Source: Allolobophora icterica
Lineage: Eukaryota; Annelida; Clitellata; Crassiclitellata; Lumbricidae
Length of the DNA: 64,000 bases
Direction: 5' to 3'
Assembly (NCBI GenBank): GCA_963556255.1
Contig: OY744612.1
Span: forward strand, 17,423,900 to 17,487,899
Below the pieces are notes generated by a model that was given only the letters and a program-made list of their open reading frames with translations, was not told the origin of the DNA and ran no database searches. Below, one piece after another: positions 1 to 37,022 of the stretch. Each line of letters opens with the position of its first letter. Position 1 is the first letter of the stretch. A program made the translations under genes and the position numbers.

Positions 1-24380
<24,380 letters not shown>

Positions 24381-24780
24381 ACTAGCGACCGCTAGATGAC
24401 GCGGTCTTTAAACCCACCGTAGAAACTCTGACTTGCATTGCGCAGGGTTTGCGTCGTCAGATGATAATATATAATTTTGGTAACTTTGTTTTGACTTCAA
24501 AATAGACTTAGACACCGTGATAACTTGTCACGTATCACATCGCAGGTTTAAAAACTCGTTGAATGTGTGTTTTTATTGATGAAAAATATATGGTTATGCG
24601 ACTATATGTGTATTGTGATTGAAATTATGTAGATAAATTTCATCTACGCTTAAACTTAGCAGTTCTATCTTAATCATTGTCCGTAACTGGGCCGATTTAT
24701 GCATATGCGAAAAGACTTTCAGTTCTTTGAGACTTTCACTATGTCATTTCATATAATAAATACGATGATGATGTAGGCCT
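24381..24780 (+). terminator. 3' UTR with polyadenylation signal AATAAA
   Basis: AATAAA at 24755-24760, about 375 nt after the stop. It is the first canonical hexamer downstream and is AT-rich around it. The cleavage site is inferred. Confidence 0.55.
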
Positions 24781-25532
24781 ATGTATATGCATACTTGATA
24801 CGCATGATATGATTCCGTCTAAATGATTGACATCTAATACTGATCTGACCTTTATGGGGGGAGGGGAGGTCGAGCCGGAGCCCGGCTCATGAACAAGCAC
24901 ACGAGCAAGGTCCCTTTGGGACTGCTTAGTTATGCTTAGTTAAGCTATTAATTATGGTAACCTCCAAGTGTTGAGGATTTAAAAGGTTACAGCTAGTGGC
25001 TTGATTAAGCTACTGTGAGGGAGGCAACTGTACAATGCCATTATTGTATTTGCAAATTCACCTACTGGGCATCCCCGGTCAGCGGGACCTAGGTCCTTTA
25101 GGGGCGCCCATTGCCTCTGATGACTCAAAGAACTCGCTTATTTTTCAATCTCACCTGACTCCACCTCAAATTCATTTTATTCCTTTCATGCAAGTCGAGT
25201 GAGAATATTTATCTAACTACCTAATAATCACGTAGGGTTAGAGTTTCCAGACTCTGCACTAATTTGTATAAATTTGTTGGATGGAAATTATTGTTACATG
25301 TTGTCATTTGAAGCAATAAAGAAAGGTGTTATGTGTTACTTAATGGCAAAATGTTATATTTGCATTCAGGCCCGGGTTAACCATTGGAGCACACCCCCGA
25401 CGACCAAGGGGCCCCCAAATAAGAGTCGTTTTTTCCGCGTCTCAAAATGTAAATTGAATTCACTTTGGTGAAAAAAATGGAATTCCTTTTGATTAAAAAT
25501 ACGGCGTCAAGTCACATTATTTTGCACTCAGC
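24781..25532. other. Intergenic, little structure
   Basis: No coding or RNA feature supported. A hAT-terminus-like CAGGCCCGGGTTAACC is at 25368 without a visible partner end. Confidence 0.5.
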
Positions 25533-26065
25533 CTACACTGTTACCGGAAATGGTGGGATATCCCACGATTTAGGGTGGTCTCTATAGCCCACCCTATTTT
25601 TAAGGTAAAGGTGGAATTTCACACGTTATTTGCTTGGTGGGAAATCACACCCTGGATCATTACACCTTAGGGGTGGGTTTTAACACCTTCTTTGAAAGTG
25701 TAAAATCCCACCCTATGGTGGGATATCACACCATAGATCATTACACCTTATGGGTGGGTTTTAACACCTTCTTTGAAGGTGTAATATCCCACCCTATGGT
25801 GAGATATCACACCATAGATCATTACACCTTAGGGGTGTGTTTAAACACCTTCTTTGAAGGTGTAATATCCCACCCCATGGTTGGATATCACACCATGGAT
25901 CATTACACCTTAAGGGTGGGTTTTAACACCTTCAAAGAAGGTGTAATATTCCACCTTATGGTGTGATAGACCACCCTGACCCTGAGGTGTGAAAATCCAC
26001 GATTTAGGGGTGGTCCCTATAGCCCACCTTATTTGTAGGTAAAGGTGGAATTTCCCATGTTAGGA
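25533..26065. mobile_element. Non-autonomous element built of palindromic 80-bp repeats
   Basis: Begins CTACACTGTTACCGGAAA. Near-identical blocks (GATTTAGGGTGGTC.CTATAGCCCACC...GGTAAAGGTGGAATTTC) lie at both ends (25570-25622, 25999-26052). Between them are four units of about 80 bp with CACACCATAGATCATTACACC and the hairpin ACACCTTCTTTGAAGGTGT. A relative of the terminus is at 45.6 kb and a fragment is at 36.16 kb. Confidence 0.7.
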
Positions 26066-26509
26066 CTGTATATTAATTTACTAAAGAAATAAATCATTTG
26101 CATATGTTGGTGTATTTTGTATGCAATCCATAAAAACATACATGTATAGACATGTGTTTATATTGGCATATACATAAATAAACATTTTTGAGCATATATA
26201 AACTCTACATAAATACAAATGTGCATTTGAATATTATTCTATGCTTATAAATACAAATATATGTATTACCTAGGTCTACGAAGCTCAATATAAGGTGGAA
26301 CAATTTAAAATCCACCAATATTTTTATTTGAACAATAAATATGCGTAGAACAAATCTTGTATGTGCATACATATACAGTACATGCACTCATGTCACAAAC
26401 CAATTTAAAATTCGCCAACACATGGTCATTGTTTGCATTTAAAAAAGAAACGCATAAAAGATAAAAACAAATGGCAAAAGGCACTAAGTGTCACTAAATC
26501 AAATCAAAA

Positions 26510-27110
26510 CACACTTTATTGAACATTATGATACACGCAAAGCAAATTCATACATGCAAATCAATGGCGTCAAAGGGTAAGCCCAAAGGAACATAGTGTT
26601 CCGCTTACAGGGTCGCCCTAGTTACATTAGTTTATTTGCCAGGTTTAATTGCTTTATAGTATGCTACATTCAATAAGCCAAATCCTCAGATTATAATGTC
26701 CATCAGTGAGTGTACAAAGTGTATAAAACAATGACAGGACTAATTCAACACTGAAATCAATGAAAAACTAAAAAAATTAACCTCAATTAATAGCCACATA
26801 GGTACCTGCACAATGATTGCATAGTAATTTTAGACGAGCGGATCCATTAGATATCTTTTATACTTGCTTTTAAATTGTTGGACAGTAAGTAAGTTCGCTG
26901 GGTAAATATTTCCAGAGCAGAGGTCCACATATTCCAATGCCATGCGTCCTAATGTCAATACTCTTTATTAATACAATTGCATCCAACATATTTGGTGAGG
27001 CGATCAATGCACTCAATGACTTCGTAGTCACCATCATTCAGTCTTTAGACAGCTGTTGATTGTAATCCCAAACTCCAAAAGTCTAAAGCGCTACACTGAA
27101 GCTGAGCGCA
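26510..27110 (-). mobile_element. LINE 3' end fragment
   Basis: Around 26.85-27.0 kb the minus strand reads IRTHGIGICGPLLWKYLPSE, a LINE ORF2 C-terminal pattern (..GP.LW..LP..), followed by about 400 bp of 3' UTR-like AT-rich sequence. Frame is broken. Confidence 0.5.
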
Positions 27111-27540
27111 AGGCACCAGCTTAATTATGAGCGAGTACGTGTTGTATCACAGATCCATGTCCAGTGGAGGTCCGCTTTCTTCTTGCCTGAGACCAGAGAG
27201 ATGAGGAGGAGCAGTTGCCAAGACTTCAATTTGGAGTGGAAAGCCTATGGAGTGATACGTAGAGGAGCTGGAGGCAGATGACAGTGGGTGACTTGCGGTA
27301 TTGAAGGAGGAATCGAGAGCCTCTGTATCGAGCGACGAACCGATCTGTCAAAAACCAAAACAATTTTATTGAATGGTGTTCAATTAAGAAGTCGTATATT
27401 ATGTACAACCGGACAGCAAAATTGCTTGAATTTTCACACAAAACCTTATTAACAAATGATAATCAATTGTGTTTCAGCCATCCCAGGAGTAGGCAGAAAC
27501 AAATGAATCCTGGAGTAAAGTTTAAAATACACTAAGAAAT

Positions 27541-28690
27541 TCATTCATTCATTCCGATAATTTATATAACGCCTCTTCAAACCGTAATCTGAGGCGCTCC
27601 CAGTCCAGTCACGGTTAAACAAAGAAGACTTAAACAGGCGGTAGAAAGCAGGTGAACTGCCTTGTGGAAATAAGCGCAAAGAAAGTGGCTCTAATTCCAT
27701 GTAGAGGGGCCAGCCACCGAGAAGGCACGATAATGTTTAACTGAGGAGCAGGACCGAGGAACCAACAGCTCACTCCAGCTGCAAAACGCATAACTCAGCA
27801 GGACATTAGGCCTCCGAGCGTACAGCAGAGATCAGATAAGTAAGATGGAGTTTCACCAGAGAGAGAGAGAGAGACCGTTGACAAGAGAAGCAATCCTATT
27901 TTAAAAACACGCTGCGAGGCAGGAAGCGAATGCAGGGCATCATGCACATAAGCTGAAACTGGTGCACATTTTGGGATCTGGGCAACTAGCTGGTTTACCC
28001 GGCGTTGCCCGGGGTTATAAGTTTCACACCACCACCACCACCACCACCACCACCACCACCACCACCACCACCACCACCACCACCACCACCACCACCACGT
28101 TAATGTGAAGTGAAATCCCTACTGGGATTGGCGAATCTTTAGAAATGCGTGCCGGTGACAGAGAATAATCTTTTCGGGCGGCTCCATCTGGCGAATGAAA
28201 ATAGGTCGACTCGAATTTGTAAAAAGTGGGGGTTTTAGAGAGTTTTTTGCCCGGGACACCATGGTAGCGGTGAAAACGGGGGACGCGAAGCCTCACACTC
28301 GGTGTGTAATACCCACCCCGAAACAGTAGTGAAGGTTTGGAGTGAAAAGCTCGAAAGCTGTAGAAATGCATTGCCGTCAAAGATCGCGTGCTACAGACAG
28401 AGGGACAGATTCTTTGCTTTATTTATATAGATGAGCCGAGGAGCAGAGCAAAGGACCCAGACAAGACGCCCAATAAGAGCCAATGGATCCCTAGCCAGAA
28501 CTGAGCAGCAATAGTCACTTGTATTGGAGATAAAAGCGTGAACAAGGACCACCGCCGCATCATGAGAAAGGGACCATATTACAACACGCAGCTGCTGGAG
28601 CTGGCTATAGCAACTCCGGGTGACCAAGTTAACATGCTGGGAAAAATAAGCACAGGCACAATAGAAGGTATTAAATACAATGAAAATTAA
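27541..28690 (-). mobile_element. LINE 3' fragment split by a Helitron
   Basis: The minus strand reads RAFSVAGPSTWN, then a 3' tail GCGCCTCAG...GAAGAGGCGTTATATAAATT and (GAAT)n at 27541-27555. The part beyond 28432 matches the other minus-strand LINE at 31.5 kb. The Helitron 27986-28431 lies inside it. Confidence 0.65.
27986..28431 (-). mobile_element. Non-autonomous Helitron, copy 1
   Basis: Read on the minus strand it begins TCTATATAAATAAAGC and ends with hairpin CCCGGGCAACGCCGGG, then TAAACCAGCTAG. It is flanked by A and T, as Helitrons insert between A and T and end in CTRR. A (GTG)n tract lies just inside the 3' hairpin. 446 bp, no coding capacity. Confidence 0.8.
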
Positions 28691-28987
28691 TTACATTTTG
28701 GATTTGGATGTTTTCTGGTGTTGTAGGTGCTAAACAACAGCTACACATATTGTATAGTCGCACTAAACGAATAAAAAATCATACAATACTGGTCATACTC
28801 ATAAAGATGTACGTAATCTGCAGTTAACCTACACGGCATGTTCTATGGGCCTCTAAATTATGCTATTGTGTAGTTATTGTGATGTCTAGTCCCAATCTTC
28901 CGCAACCCAATTGTGTTATCAAAGATTAATGACAACACTATATATTTCTGTATAAACAACATGGGCAGTTTACGATAGAATTAATAC

Positions 28988-29583
28988 TAGGGCATAGCCT
29001 GTTACTGACCCGGATAACCGGAAATTCCGGGTATTGAACACCCAGAAGACACCCGCATCCGGAGCTGAAAGGTCATTCGGGCCCGGGTGGGTAATTTCCC
29101 GTCTTATGCCTCAGGTTTCTTCAACCGTCTTCATTACTTAAATGTCCAGTATAGACTCTTTGTCAAACTTTGCCTCTCCCAGGCCTAAGGCCTAAGTGGT
29201 CCAGCAAGACGTGGCCAATACCCCTCCACATTCCGAAGCCTTTCTCAGCCGAATGCCTAATCCCAACACAAAGCACTCTGTATGCATGATGAATAGGGGC
29301 ATTTACCGAACACCCCTCAGAGTCATCCTCCTCTCAGGCACCTGAATGTATGTCCTCCTGCCTTGGAATGTTAGAGAGGCGCTATAAAAATGTCCACAGA
29401 CAGACATACATTCATACGTACGTACGTACATACATATATACATACATACAGAGCACGTTGGGGACTTAGTGTTCGGATTAGAGACTTGAGATTACTTTTA
29501 GTTTAATTCCCGGACCCGGAAGCTATTATTCAAACTACCCGGACCCGGTATCCGATTGAAAAACGGCTTCCGGCTATACCCTA
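28988..29583. mobile_element. TIR element with 8-bp target duplication (hAT-like)
   Basis: Ends TAGGGCATAGCC/GGCTATACCCTA, flanked by ATTAATAC and ATTAAGAC (7 of 8 identical). Interior has CCCGG-rich inverted segments and a LINE-tail-like GAGAGGCGCTATAAAAATG with (CATA)n at 29370-29455. Confidence 0.7.
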
Positions 29584-30299
29584 ATTAAGACACTGCTGCT
29601 AGATAAAATCAGAGCATAAGAGGATGCTTAATCTTAAAGAATCATAAGTGAAAGCTGGGATAGAAATAGACAGAAAATTATATTTACCATTGAACAAATT
29701 CCAATGTGTTTACACTGGTTCCTCATGATGTGTGTGCACTGAAACAGAAAAAGACATGTCACAATTAACCATAGAATATCACCACTATAACTTCCCACCA
29801 CTGGCACTACAAATGTGGTATAACAACCATGGAAGTGTGGGTGTAGCTAAAAGCAAGTGTCACCTTAGGAATAGACGCAATTTGTGGGGGGTACCCGTAC
29901 CCCAACTTTTGAACTGGGGCACTGTACCCCCACTTTTTAAACAATGCCAATCAATATTTATTACTGTGCATTCCCAGAGATTGCACTCTCTGCCTTGCTT
30001 CAAGTATGTAGATAGAGTGAGGAGTATGTAACACAAAAGCACGAAAGTACTTAGATACACAGGTAAACCGAGAACCAGAGAAACTGAGTCACAGGCAGCT
30101 AGACAGACAGAATGTCAGCCAAACAGGTCACCCGACAGACTGACCGCCGTGACCGGCCCGCAGGCGCCACAGATCTAGGTCACTGACATCATCCTCAATC
30201 TCCGCCTTATAGTTGTCACCTTAGCCATATCCTGATGTAGAGATGTAGGTCAAAGCGCAAGTTTATATCCTTCATCAATTACAAATTCATTTCTTTAGC
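29584..30299. other. Intergenic, no feature seen
   Basis: Only a short duplication (GTACCCGTACCCC...GTACCCCCACTTTT, also at 39.69 kb) was noted. Confidence 0.4.
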
Positions 30300-30304
30300 T
30301 GTGG

Positions 30305-30372
30305 CTGGGAGTGCCTCTGAGTAGGCGTCTTGAAGAGGCGCTATATAAATTCTCAGAATGAATGAATGAATA
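30305..30372 (+). mobile_element. LINE/SINE 3' tail
   Basis: GTGCCTCTGAGTAGG...GAAGAGGCGCTATATAAATTC and (GAAT)n: the dispersed stem-loop tail, sense orientation. Confidence 0.65.
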
Positions 30373-30559
30373 AGGTTTCGCTTTGGTGCACCACCAGTTG
30401 ACGACTTGTCAAATAGAAGTTAATAACAATTACATGTTGGATTCTGACACTAAGTGGTGTTAAACACAAACTTAGAATCTACAGTACAACTACACGTATA
30501 GTATAGTGGTGCTATATAAATGAAAAATAATTCTAACTATACTAATGATAAAGAATGTG

Positions 30560-30804
30560 CATACTCTGCAGTAACCTCTACACCAAAAGCCTGTCAAACT
30601 TTAGATCCATTTCCAACCTTAATACAATTTCTAAGATTCTCGAAAGTCTCTTCCTCGCACGAATCAACAAGCACATTACTTATCTCCTAATTTCAGTCCT
30701 TACCAATCAGCTTACCGTGAAAGCTACTCTACTGAAACTGCTCTTGCCTTTTACCATGGACAACATCTTCTCATCTATTGATAAAGGAAAGGCGTGCCTC
30801 ACAG

Positions 30805-30843
<39 letters not shown>

Positions 30844-30886
30844 ATTATTATTAATATTATTATTATATTATTATATTATATTATTA

Positions 30887-30967
<81 letters not shown>

Positions 30968-32867
30968 AGAGGTGTTATATAGCGCCCCTTCAAGGTAATC
31001 TACTCAGGAGCGCTCCTAGTCCAACCCTGGTCAAGCAAGACAGTTTTAAGGCAAGAGTAGAACCGAGAAGAGCAATCAATCGGGGTCAGGCGCAGCGCTA
31101 CTGGGAGCCCATTCCAGGTCGCTGGGCCAGAGACAGAGAAGGCACAGTGTTGTCGGATAGCAGCCCGTGCGCGGAGAACAAGGAGCTCACGACGCTGGAC
31201 AGCCACAGTGGAGCAGCAAAGTTCTCGGAGGTAAGTGGGAGCCCCTCAAGGCACCGCCGAATGAGAGAAGAGACCCGATAAGTAATGCATTGCGGGTAGG
31301 GAAGCCAGTGGAGAACCTTACGCACGTACTGCTAGACCTGGCCAAACTTGGGGATGTGACCCATCAGCCAGGCAGCCGTGCGCAGGACCCGATTGAGGCA
31401 CCTCATTCAGCAGGTTGGGAGGCTGGGAGCCCATCATATATTGCGCTACAATAATCGAGGCGGGAGACCACAAAAGCATGGACATGTGTAGATGCTGAAC
31501 TAGGAGAGAGGGAGCACAATATGACCCTGAGCTGTCGCAGCTGGTAGTCACAGCTGGGGCAGAGGAGATTAATATGTTGAACAAATGAAAGCTCCTGGTC
31601 TAAGGTGATTCCTGAGTCTCGGATTGAAGCTAGGAAGGTAACATGCGGCTATTGGGCAGCACCAAGACCCAGTGTGCCTCGGCCTTAGTTCTGCTTTCGA
31701 CACTGTCGACCACCAGCTTCTACTCTCTAGACTCAGTAAAAGCTTCGGTGTCTCTGGGACTGCCTTAAATTGGTTAGCTTCTTACCTCTGCAATCGGTCT
31801 CAGCAAGTGGGTATTGGTACTGCTAGATCGGATTCTCCTCTTTGCACTGCTGGTGTCCCTCAGGGTTCTGTTCTCGGTCCCCTATTATTTACCATTTTCA
31901 CTTCACCAATTAGTCGCATAGCCAATCACTTTCGAGTCCAGTTACACCAGTATGCTGATGATACTGTGCATTTAATCGCTCTGTCGCCAACGGATCAGTC
32001 CGGTAAAATTATACTAGAAGAGTGTCTCTTTTCAATGCATGCATGGTTCTGCTTCTATGGTCTTGCTATAAACCCAGATAAGTCTGAGGCAATCATGTTT
32101 GGCTCACGCCAGCAACTGTGCTCTTTCGCTTCTCATTCTAGTGTTCTTCCAATATCAAAGACTATCAAAACACTTAGGGTCACTTTGGACAGTAACCTCA
32201 CACTCCAATTTCATATAACAAACCTTTGCACATATTGTTTCTATCATATCAGGGCAATACGTCACACAAGGTCTGGTCTTACCAAAGACATGTAACAGAC
32301 TACAGCCTGTTCTCTTGTCTGCTCTCGCCTCGATTATGTCAACTCTGTGATTGCAGGCATGTCAGATCTTCAAGTCAACCGGCTTCAACGCATCCAAAAT
32401 TCTCTGGCTCGTGTGATGTTGCGTGCAACTTCTCGTTCAAACTCATTAACTCTGCTCCATCAGCTGCGTTGGCTTCCTGTAGAATTCAGAATTAGATTTA
32501 AACTGCCTGCTTGACATATAAAACCCTCACAATGTGCACTCACTCCTACCTACCTTCAACCACTACTCTCTCCTTACATCCCGCCACACAGTCTGCGTCT
32601 TCGGTTATGGGTCTTTTGGTCAAGCATAGACGCAGCACTGCCATGGGCTCTTGTGCATTTCGTGTTGCAGCCCCCAAGGAATGAAACTGACTACCAGTGT
32701 TTATCCGTTGCGCGACCTCTTCTTCTTCCTTCAAGAAACGCATCAAAACTCATTACTTCTCACTGGCTTTAAAACATATGGATATCTAATTGCTCTTCAC
32801 CTGGCGGATGACTAACCGCACCTCAGATGCACATTTCTGTGTGACTTTGCATGCGTTAAAAATGTTC

Positions 32868-32909
<42 letters not shown>

Positions 32910-32933
32910 GTAGTAATAATAATAATAATAATA
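30560..32933 (+). pseudogene. LINE reverse transcriptase, 5' truncated and interrupted
   Basis: Reads RSISNLNTISKILESLFLAR, then after the nested insertion GLSSAFDTVDHQLL...GVPQGSVLGPLLF...LHQYADDTVHL, the RT fingers and YADD catalytic motif, then a frameshifted C-terminus (LHQLRWLPVEFRIRFK) and a (TAA)n tail at 32868-32933. CR1/L2-type in style. Several stops and frame breaks make it non-functional. Confidence 0.8.
30801..31673 (-). mobile_element. Minus-strand LINE fragment nested in the plus-strand LINE
   Basis: Flanked by GTGCCTC (30794-30800 and 31674-31680). Its 3' end is the (TTA)n tract 30808-30966, i.e. a (TAA)n tail on the minus strand. The minus strand reads RKVLHWLPYP and FSVSGPATWNGLPVALR, the C-terminal part of a LINE ORF2. 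Removing it rejoins the host LINE frame between KACL and GLSSAF. Confidence 0.85.
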
Positions 32934-33139
32934 GTGTGATGTTTAGTAGTACTCTAATAATTAGAAAACATTTGTGTTACAACAGATCAATAACATCATT
33001 ATTTCTGTTCAGACAACATAACAGCATTAAATTATTTCTGTTCAGACAACATGGACAGTTATAAATAATGCATTGGTATTTCAATAATTGAAGGGTTGTT
33101 TGATAAAACCAGAGAATAAGGAATTACATGGTAGCTGAT

Positions 33140-33285
33140 TGATTAGAGAGCTCACCTTGTAACTTGGGGAGTAGAGGTTTGAGATGGTTACTCTGTATGG
33201 AACTCCAGCAAGACCTTTACTAACAATTGCTCCTCAGCGCCATTGATTGATACTTGGCGCTTCATAAATGCATAATATTTATAAC
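33140..33285 (+). mobile_element. SINE, tRNA-derived head and LINE-like tail
   Basis: GAGAGCTCACCTTGTAACTTGG (A-box region), GGTTTGAGATGG (B-box region), TTACTCTGTATGGA, and tail TTGGCGCTTCATAAATGCATAAT. Same family at 33770-33890. Confidence 0.55.
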
Positions 33286-33769
33286 GATATCAATAATAAT
33301 ACGAAAAATAATAATATGGTGGAAAATGACATAGGGGGATAGATGAATGATAACACTCTTCTCAAAGAACATAAGATCTTGAAAGACATGGCTGAATACC
33401 CATAAGCCCCTTATAAGTTGATTCGGTTTTCCACTCCCTAGGGGGCAACTGTGAACTGAGCGGTGCCTAACAGGCTGCCAAGACTTGTGTTCTATAAGAT
33501 CATAATTGTACCACCATATGTTTCAATGTTACTGTCAGTGAGCATGTCAATAAAGATGAATATTATTATTATTATTGCTTACTTACGATGTGTGTCCGAA
33601 ACATTAGAGTACCGGTAGGCGTTTGTGACCCCACTATACGTCAATCGGCTGAAGATGACATTGTCCTCAAGTGCCTGAGATCAAGCACCCTACAAACAAA
33701 ATTATTTAATTCAATCGAATCTCAAAACTTCCATGGCGCCTTGTAACACGAAGATGATGGGCTCAAGGC

Positions 33770-33890
33770 TCTCGAGACGGTTACTGTGTATGGACATTCA
33801 GCAAGTCCTTCTAGCACAATTGCTCAGCACCATCAATTGATGCTTGGTCAGTGGATAGGGTGCTTAATAAATGCATAATGACAATAATAT
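33770..33890 (+). mobile_element. SINE copy 2
   Basis: TTACTGTGTATGGACATTCAGCAAG... and tail GGGTGCTTAATAAATGCATAAT match the copy at 33.2 kb. The stretch 33890-36000 contains no feature I can support; 35.2 kb has a short ACAGGTCCGTTACTCG duplication. Confidence 0.55.
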
Positions 33891-36009
33891 TATTAATAAT
33901 AATAATTGCTTAATGTGAGCTATACCCTGTCAGTCATGTGTTTGCAGTTTAACCATGTTGTGTCATAACAAGGATGATTTATATTCTTCTTTGTTGTACT
34001 TAATCACATATCAATAACAAACATAATCCGGCATGAAGTACAATCAGAGCCCTACAAAGCACAAGCTTATACAAGGTTAGGGCCCTGTTTCCATATTGGG
34101 TTTGTTTACATTATTAAATCATCATAATAGGGTTTATTTATATTATTAAATCATCATAATAGAATTGTCCAGATTTTCAGCTAATGATTGAAAGTAGCAA
34201 TGCTTATGGTGAAGAATATTTAAGCAAAACAGACCATGTGGTCTAAGATCGTCTAAACTATATATTACAAGGCTTGACATAGAGAAGCCACTTCACAAAA
34301 CATCAAGATTTGAATGTAGGATGCAGAACTTCACACATGTCAATAAGCCAACCATTCAGGTACCTAGTCAGCCAGCTGTCCAAGTCGAACACACACCCAT
34401 GCAACCAGCCTTGCAGCCACCAGTCATAAACACAGTCATTTATGCCTTCATCCACGCAACCATCTGTGCATTCATCCAAAGTCACCTGTGCATACATTCA
34501 AGCAGCCAAGATATGAAAGCAAAACTTGCTCACCAATGCCTAAGATTCCTCCTTCAACCAAAAGGAAATATGCTATACTAATAAATTTATGCTTAATTAC
34601 TTGCTAGACATGGCTATCTGTGAGGTGGAAAAACGTTACCTTCAGTGTGTACAAACAACCAAAGTGAGTAGCATTCATGGTATATGGCCACCACAGATGT
34701 GCATCTGAAATTGTCGGCGGCGCAGGCAATCCACTTCCATGTGCCACCATTGTTCCATTTCTGTCCAGCATCTCGACTGACACGTCCAGCAGTTCACTCG
34801 AGTCTACGTTGTTGTGTCACAGAAAGTGTAGTTTCTCAGATTCAGTCGAGTCTTGACCTTGAGTTTTTGTCTTGACCTTATAGTCAAGAGCAACTGCAAA
34901 AAATATCTCAACATCTGAACCATGCTATGTCACATGCTTCGTTAGCTGAAAAAGCCTGTCAAAAGATATTGGGTTTTAGAATGCTACATCTAAACCATCA
35001 CTGAGCAAATTGCAATGGTGAACTAAAAGCTTTAGTAACAAATAAGCAAGCAAACTAGAAAACAAACGCAACAGAGTTACTCTATTTTCATTATTTTATA
35101 TTATGATAAATCTATTAACACACATATTGAGACTAGTTACTATCTCACAACTTATAATCTAATGTTTACACATAATGACCTATGACATGCTACTGGACCT
35201 GAACCCGTACACAGGTCCGTTACTCGTCGTACACAGGTCCGTTACTCGTACCTGCAATGCTTCCACCCGTACCCAACCCATGAAATACCTGCCTGACCTG
35301 TACCATATCAGAGGTACTACAGGTCGGGTACAAGTAAACCTGCAGACCCCAATATGAACATCTATGAATGCTGTTTCAAAACAAAGAGATGTATCAGCTG
35401 ATGCCATGTACACATCTATTTCAACAGTTGCTGGTAGTCTGCAAAAGCGTGAGTTTAACACTTTAACAACGTTAAAGGAACATTTGAGCTGAACAGTAAA
35501 CATTGACCGGAACGCTTTTCCTTAAACTGCATTATGGAACATGGTTTAGCAACCGGAAGACATGGAACTGGTTGCACAACATTGGTACTGCAATCAGAGA
35601 ACCGAAATGACCTCACAAAAGACAGAAAGCATAACACTGATGCAATGCAAAACGTAGTTGAGCAATGAAAAGTCGCAGAAGTAGAATAAAAGCATTATAA
35701 CAATGCAAAGTAGCGTGATAATGTGATATAAAGCTATGGCAAACTTTTTATCCCTAAAGTGTGGATTTGTTTATGTGCTGCTGGTTTACATGCCATACTG
35801 CTTAACATGAATGATAAAGTGGTGTTATGTGCCCTAATGTAATTAGCTTAACATGCCATATAAATTAAAGCGCTTTATGAGACCTGCAGTATAGTGCTAA
35901 AAACTGACTTTATCAGCATTATCCCTTTTTAAACATGGCTTGGTTCACAAGCCATATCAAAAAGACACTGCACTAATCAATGAATAACACCATTGGCTAC
36001 CTCTCTCTG

Positions 36010-36160
36010 CCCATATTCACTTCAAAGTGCTTATTCTTGTGCTTAAGTCTCAATTAGGTCTTGCTCCACAGTACTTGTGTGATCTAATTCTTCGGCCTAA
36101 TTCTGCTACTTCACCGTGTCCTCTCCGATCTTCTGAACGCCTTGACCTCTTAAATAGCCC
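36010..36160 (+). mobile_element. LINE ORF2 fragment
   Basis: Reads FKVLILVLKSQLGLAPQYLCDL...CPLRSSERLDLL, the C-terminal LINE pattern, truncated by a fragment of the 25.5-kb repeat family at 36155-36205. Confidence 0.6.
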
Positions 36161-36692
36161 ACCTTATTGTGTAGGTAAAGATGGGAATTCCCACGTTATT
36201 TGCTTACAAAAACCTCCTTGTCACTCGACTGATACCTATGAATGGTTGCCAGTTACAGCGGCCACTATTGAGTATTGGCTTGAAAGGGAGATCAGAAATC
36301 TGCAGAAACACGTCCGAGTCCAACGATTAATTACCCAACGTCAAAATGACATTATAAAGCAGTGTCAAGTTTGTGCAAGGGACAAAATCGCCAGTTCAGT
36401 AATAAGCTGTTTTATTCTTGGCCACCGAATGGTCAGCATCAACTAAGAAAAATGGTTGCTTTTCAGCCCATCTCAAGGTTCAGTAACATCTGCTTCCGAT
36501 GTGCGCTTATGAGTAGCCAAAAAGATAGAATTTCCCTGCGTATTTTGAGACTGATAGGCCACCTATACTTAAATTCATTTCATTTGATAAACATTATTAC
36601 ACACAGTTTGCAGCAGCTAAAAGTCGCAAGTGTTTCTGCGCTGTTAACAATGAAGAGTACATTGTTGAAGTTTGATTATAATTATTGTACGC

Positions 36693-37022
36693 GGTAAAAC
36701 CGTAGTTTATTTTGCTAAATTCAACATGTTTTCAGGCCCGTAGCTTACGTTGCTAAATTAATGTCATGTCTTCAGTCCAACTTCTAGTTTGATTTTTAAT
36801 ATGAAATGATTTCATCGCTCATCCAACTTCTAGTTTAAGTTATATGTTCATCGATCATCCAGCTTCTAGTTTCAGTAATATTTTCATCAATAATCAAACT
36901 TCTAGTTTTACTATGAAACAATTGTCATATGCGGTAATAGACCTAACGTGTAACAATTTAGCGACGTAAACTTCGTATTTTCCAACCACTATCAATTTAG
37001 CAACGTAAACTACGGTTTTACC
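36693..37022. mobile_element. MITE with long TIRs
   Basis: GGTAAAACCGTAGTTTA..TTGCTAAATT at the left and its inverse at the right. The interior has four tandem CATCCAACTTCTAGTTT-type units (36770-36915) and a second inverted pair. Non-coding. From 37023 to 38700 I see only hAT-terminus-like CCGGCC remnants near 37260-37320. Confidence 0.7.

Noticed and set aside
34321..36697. Small open frames in 34.3-36.7 kb as genes
   Set aside because: No domain, splice or composition support; part is a LINE fragment and the rest is unremarkable.
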